A DNA stretch of 64,000 bases from DATCJA01 sp963734635 (GCA_963734635.1 CAVTIA010000010.1:248001-312000); one strand, 5' to 3'; positions 18,056-27,436 are shown, counted from the first letter of the stretch. Program-made: numbers and translations. Notes: generated by a model from the letters alone, not told the origin.

Positions 18056-20044
18056 TCAAGGAGCGTACGTTACGGAGAAAGCCGTGGCGCCGTCGGCAAG
18101 GCCCTTCGCGATGTTGGCGCTGAATAGCCCGCGGATGCCCGAAACGGCGAGGTGCGCACCGATGCCCACATCGACATCGTGGCGAGCGCGCTCGCTGTCG
18201 TAAAGCTGAGCTGTCCGTCCAACATCTCCGAAGACCGCAGCCGCAGCGCTGATTGGGCCGATGACGGTCCACCAGCGTTGTGCTTCGAGACTGAAGTGTC
18301 CAAGCGTCCGACCAAGCCGATCGACTCGCAGTCGGCCGTCGTCCAGCAGCGGATGCGCCCGGAGCAAAGTCGAACGCGCGTGACCGGTGTCGCCCGCCCA
18401 CCACAGATCGAGCGGCGCGCGGCGCGTCGCAAATTGCAAATTCGCTGTACCGAGCAGCACGACACCCCGCTTAGCGGTCGAAGATCGAGCGCGGATGCCG
18501 GCTTCGATCGTGCTGAACGCTCCGCTGCCAGACCAGCCAGACAGCTCGAATGCGGCATCGAGCCGGTCGTCGGGCGTCACTAACCCAACACTCCCACCGA
18601 CTTGCAGACGCGCCGACTCCGGAGCCCAGACGTCCACTCCCGCGGTTGCCGTCCACTGTAGCCAACCCGTCGACCAATCGGACGCCGCCACACGGACACC
18701 GTCCCGCTCTGCCGGACTCAATGCGGACGTCGTGAATGGCTGCTCCTCCGAGAACGCATCCACACTCCAGATGCCGCCCCACGGCGCGGGTGCGTGAATG
18801 GCGGCACCTGTCTTTCTCCTGTGCGGCCAGAACCGCCACGCAGCGGATACTTCCTCTCCGCCGCCCAGCAGTGCGCCCGTTGTAAGGCGTACTTCGCGGG
18901 TAGCGGCGGCGACCAGGCCGGCTGCGGCAAACGACCAGCGGCCGGTTGGCATGAGGGGCCGCTCGGCCACGACAGCTCGCAATTCAGCCAGTCCTGGCGG
19001 AACCGGCACGTATTCGAGGCGTGTTGACGTGGCCGACGGCAGCGATGCAAGCTGCCGCCTGGCGCGGATGAACCGACCCGGCGTCAAAACCTCATCAGTC
19101 CGCGAGTTCAGGAGCCGTTCAACCACGCGGTGCCGCGTGCGCGTCAGGCCGTCGATGCGAACCAGGTCAAGCCGCGGTTCGCCCACTTCGTTCCAGGCAG
19201 ACAGCGCGCCGAGCCGGTCGTTTTGCACGAACCGGCTGACGGCGAGCACTTGCCATGCGTACGTGTCGCTGCGGTCGACCGAGACGGCAGTCAGCGCGAG
19301 GTCTTCCGCCTCCGGCCATCGTTTCTGGAGCACTCGCAGTCCTGCCAGCTCCCGCGTGGCGGCCGGGCAACCCAGAGCGGCCGCAAGCATCCGCTCCGCT
19401 GCATTCAGCTCGTTCGATTGAGCCAGACGGATACCTTCCGATACCGACTGCTCACACGTGTTTCTTTGCGTCGACGACGGCCGGATCGAGGGGGGTGGTT
19501 CCACAGTTTCGCTGCTTGCGGATGTTTCGCCCGGCACGACAACCGCCATCCACCGGCGTGCTGCACCCCATCGGCGCGCGAATTCACCCGTCGACATGAC
19601 GATGAAAGGACCACGCGCGGGATCGTGGAACACGACTCCGCGCTCATGCCAGCCAACCAGAACTACGTAATGGAAGGTCGAGGGCCGATCTTCGATCAGA
19701 GTCAGGACCGGCCGCCCGCTCGACAGCTCGCGGCGGAGCGCCAGCTCGTCCCCATCGCCGCCGTCCGCCGTCCACCCCCTGCGGCGCAGCTCGTCGACAA
19801 GCACGTCGGTCCTGATCCCAGCGGCGCTGCGATCGACCAGGTGCGAAAAGGTTTCAGCGGAGATTCCACGCTCGCCCCAGTAGCGAAGGACCATCGCAGC
19901 GGCAGCGCCGCCGCACAACAGCTCCGATTGGGAAATGAAGGGAACGTCGAGAAGGGCCAGCGGTTCGCGGCCTTCGCCTTGCGCTGCAAGGTCGAGTGTC
20001 TGCGCCGCGATGAGCACGCCGCAGCACAGGGCGAAGGCCCGCAT
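18056..20044 (-). CDS. PA2778-like C39 cysteine peptidase fused to TPR and beta-barrel-like regions
   Basis: A 662-aa secreted protein. After a signal peptide (about 22 residues) comes a papain-like C39 domain: Cys in SELLCGGAAAAMVLRYWG, His in FHYVVLVGWHERG and Asp in VVFHDPARGPF. A helical, TPR-like segment spans about 205-300 (EGIRLAQSNELNAAERMLAAALG). The last 330 residues are beta-rich with alternating polar and hydrophobic residues and end TAFSVTYAP, suggesting an outer-membrane barrel. PA2778-family proteins, as I know them, are about half this length, so the C-terminal extension is unusual. It lies three bases after a PA2779-family gene, the typical PA2778 partner. Substrate unknown. 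Confidence 0.72.
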   Translation of the reverse strand: MRAFALCCGVLIAAQTLDLAAQGEGREPLALLDVPFISQSELLCGGAAAAMVLRYWGERGISAETFSHLVDRSAAGIRTDVLVDELRRRGWTADGGDGDELALRRELSSGRPVLTLIEDRPSTFHYVVLVGWHERGVVFHDPARGPFIVMSTGEFARRWGAARRWMAVVVPGETSASSETVEPPPSIRPSSTQRNTCEQSVSEGIRLAQSNELNAAERMLAAALGCPAATRELAGLRVLQKRWPEAEDLALTAVSVDRSDTYAWQVLAVSRFVQNDRLGALSAWNEVGEPRLDLVRIDGLTRTRHRVVERLLNSRTDEVLTPGRFIRARRQLASLPSATSTRLEYVPVPPGLAELRAVVAERPLMPTGRWSFAAAGLVAAATREVRLTTGALLGGGEEVSAAWRFWPHRRKTGAAIHAPAPWGGIWSVDAFSEEQPFTTSALSPAERDGVRVAASDWSTGWLQWTATAGVDVWAPESARLQVGGSVGLVTPDDRLDAAFELSGWSGSGAFSTIEAGIRARSSTAKRGVVLLGTANLQFATRRAPLDLWWAGDTGHARSTLLRAHPLLDDGRLRVDRLGRTLGHFSLEAQRWWTVIGPISAAAAVFGDVGRTAQLYDSERARHDVDVGIGAHLAVSGIRGLFSANIAKGLADGATAFSVTYAP

Positions 20045-20047
20045 CGA

Positions 20048-20443
20048 TCAGTCGACGGCGACGATAATCAGGATCAACACCAACAGTGCGATGATGATCA
20101 TCGTCGTGGAGATGCTTATGCGCGACTGGCCGCCGGCAAGTGCATGCTCTGACTGGCGCGCCTGCGCCGCAACCTCGGCCAACTGCGATCCCTCGAGGGT
20201 TCCGACAGCGCTTTCGACACGCCAAAGGTCGATGCCAACCTCGCCGGCAATCGCCTGAACTTCAGGACGCGCAAGCAGCCGCTGCACGGCCTCACGGTCC
20301 GCTGCGCCGGAAGCCACATGCTCTTGTACCGCGCTCTCCAGAGCGGACATCGGGGCCGTATGCGATGAAGACTGAGCGTTCACTGGTGGAACCACAGCAA
20401 CAACCACAAACACCACCACGAGCAATGAAGCGATCATGCGCAT
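20048..20443 (-). CDS. PA2779 family protein (DUF6627)
   Basis: A 131-aa protein with a signal peptide (cleavage after VNA), a helical middle part (residues about 30-100, including ADREAVQRLLARPEVQAIAGE) and a C-terminal transmembrane helix TTMIIIALLVLILIIVAVD. This layout is that of PA2779-family proteins, which are encoded next to PA2778 cysteine peptidases, as here. The role is unknown; a membrane-bound partner or substrate of the peptidase is plausible. AGGAGG precedes the start codons; ATGs at 20443 and 20437 are both possible. Confidence 0.75.
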   Translation of the reverse strand: MRMIASLLVVVFVVVAVVPPVNAQSSSHTAPMSALESAVQEHVASGAADREAVQRLLARPEVQAIAGEVGIDLWRVESAVGTLEGSQLAEVAAQARQSEHALAGGQSRISISTTMIIIALLVLILIIVAVD

Positions 20444-20467
20444 GCGACGCGTGCCTCCTGCTCAGCC

Positions 20468-20473
20468 ATTGTA
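20468..20473 (-). promoter_or_regulatory. Probable -10 (TACAAT) for the PA2779/PA2778 operon
   Basis: On the minus strand TACAAT lies 24 nt above the ATG at 20443, followed by AGGAGG, giving a normal leader with a ribosome binding site. Confidence 0.5.
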
Positions 20474-20537
20474 GCGAAGGCGGAACGGTTCAGCTACTGG
20501 GTTGTCATCCGCCTTGCAGTACGGCGTGCGGACGCTC

Positions 20538-20981
20538 ATGACTCGACCCATCACGACCAGAACACACGGCGCCCTCGACTATGCGTGGGTAAGTGTGGCC
20601 GCCAGCGCGGCGAGAGCGGGGGATGCATCGGGCGCGACCGCCCGGTTCGTTCGCAGCTCGAGCGTCGTCGCCGGCATCAACTCGATGCTGACCGACTACG
20701 AGGCTGGCATACTGCGTCTGATGCCCATGCGAGTGCACCTGGCCGTTGACTTCGTGATCGGCGCAGCGCTCGTACTGTCGCCGCTGTTCCTTCCGAAATC
20801 CGGACGCCGGTCGGTCGCTCTTTCAGTGGCGCTCGGGCTGACGGCATGTGCAGCGAGCCTGCTCACGGACGCCAGAGGGCAAAAGCGAGAAGTGGGGTTT
20901 GCCCCCTCATATGAGCTCTCGGAAGCGGTCGTCGATCCAGATATCGCGCGCAGACCCCACCTGCGGAGTCATCTCGAATAG
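20538..20981 (+). CDS. Small membrane protein with SPW-like N-terminus
   Basis: A 147-aa protein. It begins MTRPITTRTHGALDYAWVSV, the start typical of SPW-repeat membrane proteins, and has later hydrophobic segments VHLAVDFVIGAALVLSPLF and VALSVALGLTACAASLLT. The middle is Ala/Ser-rich and poorly conserved in appearance. Function unknown. The 3' end overlaps the next, convergent gene by 13 bp. Confidence 0.6.
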   Translation: MTRPITTRTHGALDYAWVSVAASAARAGDASGATARFVRSSSVVAGINSMLTDYEAGILRLMPMRVHLAVDFVIGAALVLSPLFLPKSGRRSVALSVALGLTACAASLLTDARGQKREVGFAPSYELSEAVVDPDIARRPHLRSHLE

Positions 20982-21433
20982 GGCTCCACGTCGAACCGTC
21001 CGTTCGACTCATCCAGGCGCACAGTAAACAAGCGGTCGAACCCTTCTTCGGGGCTGGGCGGCTCGAGCCGCTTGCGGATGGCAAAGATGGCAACATCTGG
21101 AACTCGCTCGCGTCCGCGTCTGGCCCGGTTCCGACGCAGCGCATCGGTGGTTTCGGTGGGAAAGTAGTAGCCGATTGCTTGTGCGCCATGCAATCTGGCA
21201 AGCGCGACCAACTGTGCGCGGACGTCAATACTGGCATTAGTGTTGTCCACCACTACCGAGCGCCCGCGCGCAAGGGATTCGACAATGAGCTGTTCCTGGC
21301 GGCGATCGGCGCGACGATTATTGCGTAGCAGATCCTTGCTGACGTGGGCGTGCGTACTGGCGAATCGCTGGCGGTAGAAGGTCGTCTTCCCGGAAGCGGG
21401 CAAACCGATCAAAATCACACATTCGGCCTGCAT
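20969..21433 (-). CDS. AAA-family ATPase / small kinase (PNK-like)
   Basis: A 154-aa P-loop protein. Walker A is GLPASGKTT at residues about 9-17; VSKDLLRNNRR and VVVDNTNASIDVRAQLVALA (the DNTN motif) are typical of the polynucleotide-kinase-like subfamily that phosphorylates nucleic acid ends or small molecules. The lid contains RRNRARRGRERVPDVAI. The substrate is not known. Its ATG (CAT at 21431-21433) shares one base with the TTG start of the methyltransferase gene on the other strand. Confidence 0.75.
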   Translation of the reverse strand: MQAECVILIGLPASGKTTFYRQRFASTHAHVSKDLLRNNRRADRRQEQLIVESLARGRSVVVDNTNASIDVRAQLVALARLHGAQAIGYYFPTETTDALRRNRARRGRERVPDVAIFAIRKRLEPPSPEEGFDRLFTVRLDESNGRFDVEPYSR

Positions 21434-22200
21434 TGAATATCGAAGATTCTGCAGCATTCCGTGGCTGGCTGAGCGCACTCGACGCGAGGCACCTTTCGAA
21501 TCTCCGTGTGCCCGAAGTCACGCGCGCACTCCGCGCGCTGTCGTCTGCCTACGTCGAGCGCCGTGATACCGCCGTGCACCGGGCGCTCGACAGCGCCGGC
21601 AAACGGGCCGCATTCGCGCTGTTCTACGCGCCCCTGCACTTTCTCACCACGTATCGCGTGGTGCAGGCGCTCGAGGCACACCAACCAGCCCCGCGTCTCA
21701 TTGTCGATCTCGGATGCGGAACGGGCGTCGCGGGCGCCGCATGGGCGATTGCGTCGCGGGGGGCTCCGGTGCTTGGCATCGATCGGCACCCGTGGGCCGT
21801 CGCTGAAGCACGGTGGACGTACCGTGCACTCGGCGTGGAGGGGCGTGCTCGCGTGAGTGACATCGCGCGAGGCGTTGCGCTGCGGCCTGGAACCGCAGTC
21901 ATCGCGGGCTACGTGCTCAACGAATTGCCGCAGGCGGCGCGCGAACGTCTGCAGACACAGCTCGTCGAGGCGGCCGGACGCGGCGTACGCGTGCTTATCA
22001 TCGAGCCTGTCGCTCGCAAACTCACACCGTGGTGGCCGTCGGCGGAACTGCAAATCCGGTCCATCGAAGCCGGACGAGCTGACGAATGGCGCTTCCCGAT
22101 CACACTGCCGCCGTCGCTGCAGCGGCTGGACAAAGCCGCGGGACTGAACCACGACGAGCTGACCGCCAGGTCGCTGTACTGTCCGGGATCGATCCGTTGA
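21433..22200 (+). CDS. Class I SAM-dependent methyltransferase (Rsm22-like)
   Basis: A 255-aa protein with SAM-binding motif I VDLGCGTGVAGAAWA at about residues 91-105, then GIDRHPWAVAEARWTYRAL (motif II acidic residue Asp) and VIAGYVLNELP. The upstream helical region FALFYAPLHFLTTYRVVQAL resembles the lead-in of Rsm22-like small-subunit methyltransferases. Unusual start: TTG at 21433; a GTG at 21508 would shorten the protein but leave the methyltransferase fold. It diverges with no gap from the kinase gene, so the control regions of each lie inside the other's coding sequence. Confidence 0.7.
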   Translation: MNIEDSAAFRGWLSALDARHLSNLRVPEVTRALRALSSAYVERRDTAVHRALDSAGKRAAFALFYAPLHFLTTYRVVQALEAHQPAPRLIVDLGCGTGVAGAAWAIASRGAPVLGIDRHPWAVAEARWTYRALGVEGRARVSDIARGVALRPGTAVIAGYVLNELPQAARERLQTQLVEAAGRGVRVLIIEPVARKLTPWWPSAELQIRSIEAGRADEWRFPITLPPSLQRLDKAAGLNHDELTARSLYCPGSIR

Positions 22201-22235
22201 TCGCCGACGTGGCGCTCAAGCCGACGGGTAGAGAT

Positions 22236-23475
22236 TCAGCGCAGCAGTTGCCGCGCGACCTCGGCGTCGCCGTCATTAGGCGCCGGCTTGACGCGAAGGA
22301 CCTGTGCGAGAACGTTATAGATGTCAACGTTCCGGAATGGCGGCACCGTCACGCCGGTTTTGAATGCAGGCCCTGCGGCGACGAACATCGCCCGCATCGA
22401 CATGTTCACCGGATCGTATCCGTGCTGCCCGGCCGCCCCGCGAAGGCTGCGATTCCGCAACCCAACGACTGTGCTCCGCCGCAGCACCTGCCAGCCCTCA
22501 TCTGCGATGCCCATGATCGGAGGAATTCGCGGGTGGTCGTTGTAATGCCATTGCGGTGGCATCTCTCCACGTCGGTATACCTTAAAGCGCGGATGCGCCT
22601 TCTCGAGGGCACGGAAAACTGATTCCTCCTTGCCGGCCTTCGGATATAGCGCGAGCGTTGGATTGAGATCGACTATCTCGCCATCCTCAGGCGAAAGGTA
22701 GTCGTCTATAACGATGATACGGTCGGTGCTGACCGACGCCATGCCGTGATCGGACACGACAACCACGTTGACGTCGTCCGCGAGCCCGCGCCGTTCGAGG
22801 CCTCGCAGCAGGCGTCCGAGATAACTGTCGGCACGCATGATCGCTTCGCGGACTGCTCGAGAGTCGGGACCCTGTTCATGTCCAGCCCGGTCAACGTCCT
22901 CGAAATACACGGTGAGGAACCGCGGCCGCTCTGCCTCCGGCAAATCGAGCCATTCGAGTACGCGATCGATGCGGGCATTCGCGGGATAGTTCCCGTCATA
23001 CGCAGTCCAGTAGCGAGGGAGAACACCGCCGATCGGCGCTTCGGATCCAGGCCAGAACATCGCGGCAGACAACTGGCCGGCGCGCGCAGCGGTGACCCAG
23101 ATTGGCTCGCCGCCCCACCACATCGGATCCTGCACTTCCTTCACCTTCGACGTCGCGAAGATCCGCCCGGTCGCAGGATCCTTGATCGTGTTGGCGACGA
23201 TGCCGTGATGGCCGGGATACAAGCCCGGTGACGATCGTGTAGTGATTCGGGAATGTTTTCGACGGAAAGCTCGGGATCAGGCTTTCAGCGCGTACCCCGC
23301 GCGCCATCAGCCGGCGCAGGTTCGGCACGGGTGCTTTGGTGTCGTAATCCCATCTCCAGCCGTCGAAGGAGACCAGAATGATGGTCGGCGGAAAGTCGCG
23401 GGCCGCGCGGTTCTGTGCACCAGGTGCACCCGTGACGACCGCAAGCAGGATGACCAGGAGGGCGAGCCGGCGCAT
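22236..23475 (-). pseudogene. Alkaline phosphatase / ectonucleotide pyrophosphatase family protein with one frameshift
   Basis: A secreted type-I phosphodiesterase. The first frame has a signal peptide and IILVSFDGWRWDYD with metal-binding Asp, then SFPSKTFPNHYTIVTGL, with the nucleophile Thr in SKTFPN. The frame then changes: the second begins YPGHHGIVANTIKDP, the direct continuation in this family, and carries YFEDVDRAGHEQGP and VVVSDHGMASV with the remaining metal ligands. One base too many near 23,222-23,232 explains the shift (CTTGTAT for CTGTAT). Because all catalytic residues remain on both sides, a sequencing indel is more likely than decay. The full product would be about 412 aa. Confidence 0.82.
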
Positions 23476-23548
23476 GCGCACCTGAAGTCTACTCGGGTCG
23501 CAGGGGGTTCGTCTTTAGTCTCGGTCTTTGGTGACGTAGGGTGGGCCT

Positions 23549-25288
23549 TTACGGCCCGCCGTCAATCAATCCCCCAGGCTGCCCGGAACGGGCGGGCCGC
23601 CCGAAGCGCGACGCGGTCAACGTGACATCCGCCCGCGCCCACGCTTTCGCCAGACGCGCTTCCACGAGCTTGGCATTCTCGGTTTTGCGTTGCGCGCGAA
23701 GCGCCTGTAAGAGGCCAAAGAGCGCCCACCCATTGTCCTGGTTGCGGCGCAAGTCCTCCCAGTACACAGTCTCCGCCTCCATCGGACGACCAGCCTCGAG
23801 AAGCACAGCCCCCAGCGCATGACGGGGCGGAAAGTGAAACTCTGACGGTTCGGTGTACACAAGACTGTCCTCGAGACGCACGGAGCGCTCGAGATGCGCG
23901 ATCGCCCGGTCGAAGTCGCCTCGAGCGGCGGCAATTTCCCCCGCGAGCATTTCCGGGGCGGGCGCAAGCGCCGCGCCCGCGGTGTTCGGCGAGAAGAGCG
24001 GCTGCTTCATCGACTCGTCGGACATCAGCTCCCGCAGCCGCGTCAATTCACTATCTGCCGCGTCGGCGCGACCAGTGGCCACGAGTGCCAGCCCCCGTCC
24101 GTAATGCCACACCGCTCGCAGCACGGTGTTCGAAGGCGGTTCGGGCTCCTTGAGCATCTCTTCCCAGCGGCCGAAGCGCGTCAATGCGTAGTAGGGGATC
24201 ATTCGAAATCCCGCCAGCAGCGGCAACGTCCGCAACGCTTCGTCGTCAATCTTCGCAGCGAGACTACGTGCCGATTCGATCGCCACGCGGCTCTGCCCGT
24301 CGAATGTTGCGGAAAACCACAGAAAATGAATGTTGTGCGGGTAGTACGCCATCGGGTACAGACCCTGCGCCCGGCACTGATTGATGTAGTCCTCGTCGGC
24401 AGCAATGGCGAGCTGGTTCGCGCGCATTGCATCTGCAAACCGCCCCACGCGCTGATAGATGTGAGCCGGCATGTGCACCATATGACCGGCGGCCGGCATG
24501 AGCGTCAACAGCGTATCTGCCGCCTTTTCCGCCTTTTCGGGAGCAACGCTCTCCATCAGGTGGATGTACATGTGGACCGCGCCCGGATGCCGGGGATTTC
24601 GGGCTATCACCTGCTCGGTGAGCGTCACGATTTCAGCGATGCCTTCATGCGGGGTCCCGTCGCCTTGCCAGTAGCCCCACGGCCGAAGATCCATCACCGA
24701 CTCCACGTACAGCATCGCGGCGTCGAGATCCTGCGGATAACGGCGGTGCACCGTACGCATTGCATTGGCGTACGCCTGATCGCGAGCCGTGCGATCCGTC
24801 GCGCTGCCTGAGTAGCGCTGCGCGAGCGCGTCGATGTACGCGCGCTCCCGCTCGCTTGCTCGAGATTTGAGCGAAACGGCTTTCTGCACGAGCTCCAACG
24901 CCTGTGGTTCCTCGTTCGGTTCCATGAGCGCATTGATGTTCGGACCGAGCACGAGCGCCTGACCCCAGTACGCCATTGCGAGATTCGGATCGAGTCGCGC
25001 GGCCTCGCGGAACGCGCGCCGGGCTTCCGCGTGATTGAAGGCATAGGCCAGATTCAGGCCCTGATTCATGAATCGCCGTGCTTCGCGATTTCTGGTTGAG
25101 ACAGCGAATGTGTGATTCCCGAGATTTTGAAGACGCGGGGCGAGCGGTCCGGCTGCCGCCTCCTGCTGCTCGGGTTCGACATAGTGCACGTGGCCACCCG
25201 GTGAAGGCGCTTGCGCCTCGACAGGCGGCACGATTACGGGCCACCACGCCGCGAAAAACAGGATAAAGACCCGACGGAAGGTACGCAT
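23549..25288 (-). CDS. Secreted TPR-repeat protein
   Basis: A 579-aa protein with a signal peptide (MRTFRRVFILFFAAWWPVI, cleavage near VEAQ). TPR-like helices span most of the length, e.g. FMNQGLNLAYAFNHAEARRA and AMAYWGQALVLGPN, and the central motif GHMVHMPAHIYQRVG is a hallmark of this acidobacterial family. Near the C-terminus ETVYWEDLRRNQDNGWALFG forms another repeat. Function is unknown; protein interaction in the periplasm is likely. The start at 25288 is chosen because TCTAAT lies exactly six bases upstream; an ATG at 25306 is in frame but would place that -10 inside the gene. The last codons fall in a short GC-rich palindrome near 23,541-23,560. Confidence 0.75.
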   Translation of the reverse strand: MRTFRRVFILFFAAWWPVIVPPVEAQAPSPGGHVHYVEPEQQEAAAGPLAPRLQNLGNHTFAVSTRNREARRFMNQGLNLAYAFNHAEARRAFREAARLDPNLAMAYWGQALVLGPNINALMEPNEEPQALELVQKAVSLKSRASERERAYIDALAQRYSGSATDRTARDQAYANAMRTVHRRYPQDLDAAMLYVESVMDLRPWGYWQGDGTPHEGIAEIVTLTEQVIARNPRHPGAVHMYIHLMESVAPEKAEKAADTLLTLMPAAGHMVHMPAHIYQRVGRFADAMRANQLAIAADEDYINQCRAQGLYPMAYYPHNIHFLWFSATFDGQSRVAIESARSLAAKIDDEALRTLPLLAGFRMIPYYALTRFGRWEEMLKEPEPPSNTVLRAVWHYGRGLALVATGRADAADSELTRLRELMSDESMKQPLFSPNTAGAALAPAPEMLAGEIAAARGDFDRAIAHLERSVRLEDSLVYTEPSEFHFPPRHALGAVLLEAGRPMEAETVYWEDLRRNQDNGWALFGLLQALRAQRKTENAKLVEARLAKAWARADVTLTASRFGRPARSGQPGGLIDGGP

Positions 25289-25294
25289 ATACGA

Positions 25295-25327
25295 ATTAGA
25301 TGCCATAAGTGGATGGGGGGTTACAAT
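25295..25327. promoter_or_regulatory. Back-to-back divergent -10 elements (TCTAAT on -, TACAAT on +)
   Basis: On the minus strand TCTAAT (25295-25300) ends six bases before the ATG at 25288. On the plus strand TACAAT (25322-25327) ends six bases before the ATG at 25334. Both transcripts would be leaderless, and the whole intergenic region is 45 bp. Confidence 0.5.
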
Positions 25328-25333
25328 CGCGGA

Positions 25334-26656
25334 ATGGCGCGCGCACCTGTCGTGCGGCTCGCAACGTTCCTGGCTGCCGCTGCAGTCGCGGTCGGTTTCG
25401 CGCAGGCGCCGGCCAGCGAACGTCCGCGCATCGTCGTCGCGGAGCTGGACGGCATCATTCATCCGGTGTCCGCCGAATACATCACTGGGGTCATCGACCA
25501 GGCGGACACATCCGGAGCTGACGCGGTGGTGCTCATCCTTCGCACGCCCGGCGGTCTCCTCGATTCCACACAAACCATCGTCTCGCGAATGATTACGTCT
25601 CGCGCGCCGGTGGTCGTGTTCGTCGGGCCGGCGGGTGCGCGCGCGGCATCCGCCGGCTTCATCATTACGATCGCCGCCGACGTCGACGTGATGGCGCCCG
25701 GGACGCACATCGGCGCTGCCCATCCCGTGTCCGGATCCGGCGAGCAGATGGACGAAGTAACGTCCAAGAAGGCCGCCTCCGATGCAGCGGCTTACGTGCG
25801 ATCGCTGGCGGAAGCGCGCGGCCGCAACGTGCCGCTCGCGGCGGAGGCGGTGCTCGAGAGCCGCGCGTTCACCGATCGCGAAGCGTTGCAGAGCTCTCCT
25901 CCGTTGATAGATTTCATAGCGAACGACCTCGACGACGTGCTGCGGCAGCTCGACGGCAGGATGGTGAAACGCTTCGACGGCAGAACAACGACGCTGGAAA
26001 CCACGAACGCAGAGATCGTTCGCGTAGACATGACGCGGCGTCAGCGGTTTCTCAGCATGATCGCGCACCCTCAGATCGCATATCTGCTGCTGACGCTCGG
26101 GATGCTGGGCCTCACCATCGAGCTGTGGAATCCAGGCGCCATCGTTCCCGGCGTGGTCGGCGGGCTCTCGCTACTGCTCGCGTTCTTCGCCCTGCAAATT
26201 CTCCCGGTCAACACGACCGGCCTGTTGCTGATTCTGTTCGGCATCGGTCTGCTGATCCTCGAGCTGAAGGTTCCAAGCTTTGGCATTCTGGGCATCGGGG
26301 GCACCGTCAGCCTGCTGATTGGGTCGATCATGATGACGCGTCAAACGCCGGGTGTTACCGTGAGCCTCACGATCATCGTCCCCGCGGTGCTGGCTGTTGC
26401 TGCAATCGTGCTGTTCCTCGGCCGACTGGCGTTCGCCGCGCAGGCACGGCCACCGACCACCGGCGTCGAGGGGATGCTCGGATCAGAGGGATGGACGCGC
26501 GTGCCACTTTCGCCCGACAGCCCCGGACAAGTAGACGTCCACGGGGAAATCTGGCGTGCATACAGCCGCGAACCGGTGCCGGCAGGCGCCAAGGTGCGTG
26601 TGATTGAAGTCAATGGGCTCACCCTGGTCGTCGAACCGGCCCCTTCGACGCAATAA
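25334..26656 (+). CDS. nfeD: NfeD family protein (membrane-bound ClpP-class serine protease)
   Basis: Full-length NfeD, 440 aa: signal sequence, N-terminal SDH-type serine protease domain (about 30-230), a multi-span membrane region (about 255-385) and a C-terminal OB-fold (about 390-440, VEGMLGSEGWTRVPLSPDSPG...GEIWRAYS). The catalytic Ser is in ARAASAGFIITIAADVDVMA and the Lys in the following helix (TSKKAASDAA). NfeD proteins are paired with slipin/stomatin partners and are linked to membrane quality control. The slipin gene follows after 11 bp, which supports the assignment. Start chosen by the -10 six bases upstream. Confidence 0.9.
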   Translation: MARAPVVRLATFLAAAAVAVGFAQAPASERPRIVVAELDGIIHPVSAEYITGVIDQADTSGADAVVLILRTPGGLLDSTQTIVSRMITSRAPVVVFVGPAGARAASAGFIITIAADVDVMAPGTHIGAAHPVSGSGEQMDEVTSKKAASDAAAYVRSLAEARGRNVPLAAEAVLESRAFTDREALQSSPPLIDFIANDLDDVLRQLDGRMVKRFDGRTTTLETTNAEIVRVDMTRRQRFLSMIAHPQIAYLLLTLGMLGLTIELWNPGAIVPGVVGGLSLLLAFFALQILPVNTTGLLLILFGIGLLILELKVPSFGILGIGGTVSLLIGSIMMTRQTPGVTVSLTIIVPAVLAVAAIVLFLGRLAFAAQARPPTTGVEGMLGSEGWTRVPLSPDSPGQVDVHGEIWRAYSREPVPAGAKVRVIEVNGLTLVVEPAPSTQ

Positions 26657-26667
26657 GGAGAAGACGC

Positions 26668-27423
26668 ATGGAAGGCCTGACGATCTCCCCGACGTTGATC
26701 CTCGTGGTGGTGATTGCGTTCTACCTGATCAGTTCGATCCAGATTCTGGCCGAGTACGAGCGCGGCGTCATATTCCGACTCGGTAAGCTCCTGCCGCAAC
26801 CCAAAGGTCCGGGCGTCATCTTCGTCTTCAGGCCAATCGACCGGATCGTGCGCATCAGCCTCAGGACCGTCGTGCTCGACGTCCCGCCGCAGGACATCAT
26901 CACGCGCGACAACGTCTCGGTGAAGGTGAACGCTGTCGTCTACTTCCGCGTGGTCGATCCACGGCGCGCGGTCGTGGAAGTCGAGAACTACATGTTCGCC
27001 ACGTCACAGCTTGCGCAGACGACACTGCGAAGCGTGCTGGGGCAGGCGGAGCTCGACGACCTGCTGGCGGAGCGCGACCGACTCAACCAGCAGCTGCAAA
27101 CCATCCTCGACCATCGGACCGATCCATGGGGCATCAAGGTGTCAGCGGTGGAAGTTAAGCATGTCGATCTTCCGCAGGACATGCAGCGCGCGATGGCGCG
27201 CCAGGCAGAAGCCGAGCGGGAAAAACGCGCGAAGATCATCCATGCTGAAGGCGAGCTCATCGCGTCCGAGAAGCTCGCGCAGGCGGCGGGCGTGATCGAT
27301 CGCGAGCCGGCAGCAATGACGTTGCGCTATCTACAGACACTGACGGAGATCGCGGCGGAACAGAACTCAACGATCATCTTTCCGCTCCCTGTCGAACTGA
27401 TGCGGATGCTGCGCGGCAAATAG
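26668..27423 (+). CDS. Slipin family (stomatin-like, SPFH domain) membrane protein
   Basis: A 251-aa SPFH protein. One N-terminal membrane helix (LTISPTLILVVVIAFYLI), then the SPFH core with ILAEYERGVIFRLGKL, VVLDVPPQDIITRDNVSVKV and WGIKVSAVEVKHVDLPQDMQ, followed by a coiled-coil helix (residues about 175-225, RAMARQAEAEREKRAKIIHAEGE). Stomatin-like proteins oligomerise at the membrane and act with NfeD. AAGGAG lies just before the ATG. The operon with nfeD is clear. Confidence 0.93.
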   Translation: MEGLTISPTLILVVVIAFYLISSIQILAEYERGVIFRLGKLLPQPKGPGVIFVFRPIDRIVRISLRTVVLDVPPQDIITRDNVSVKVNAVVYFRVVDPRRAVVEVENYMFATSQLAQTTLRSVLGQAELDDLLAERDRLNQQLQTILDHRTDPWGIKVSAVEVKHVDLPQDMQRAMARQAEAEREKRAKIIHAEGELIASEKLAQAAGVIDREPAAMTLRYLQTLTEIAAEQNSTIIFPLPVELMRMLRGK

Positions 27424-27436
27424 TCGGTCCGCGCCC

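Noticed and set aside
18047..18060. Short AT-rich palindrome TTGATTTGAATCAA as terminator
   Set aside because: It contains the stop codon of the peptidase gene, has a weak six-base stem and no T-run.
25289..26068. Upstream extension of the TPR gene on the minus strand, over nfeD
   Set aside because: The extension is antisense to the nfeD protease domain; the signal peptide and -10 place the start at 25288.
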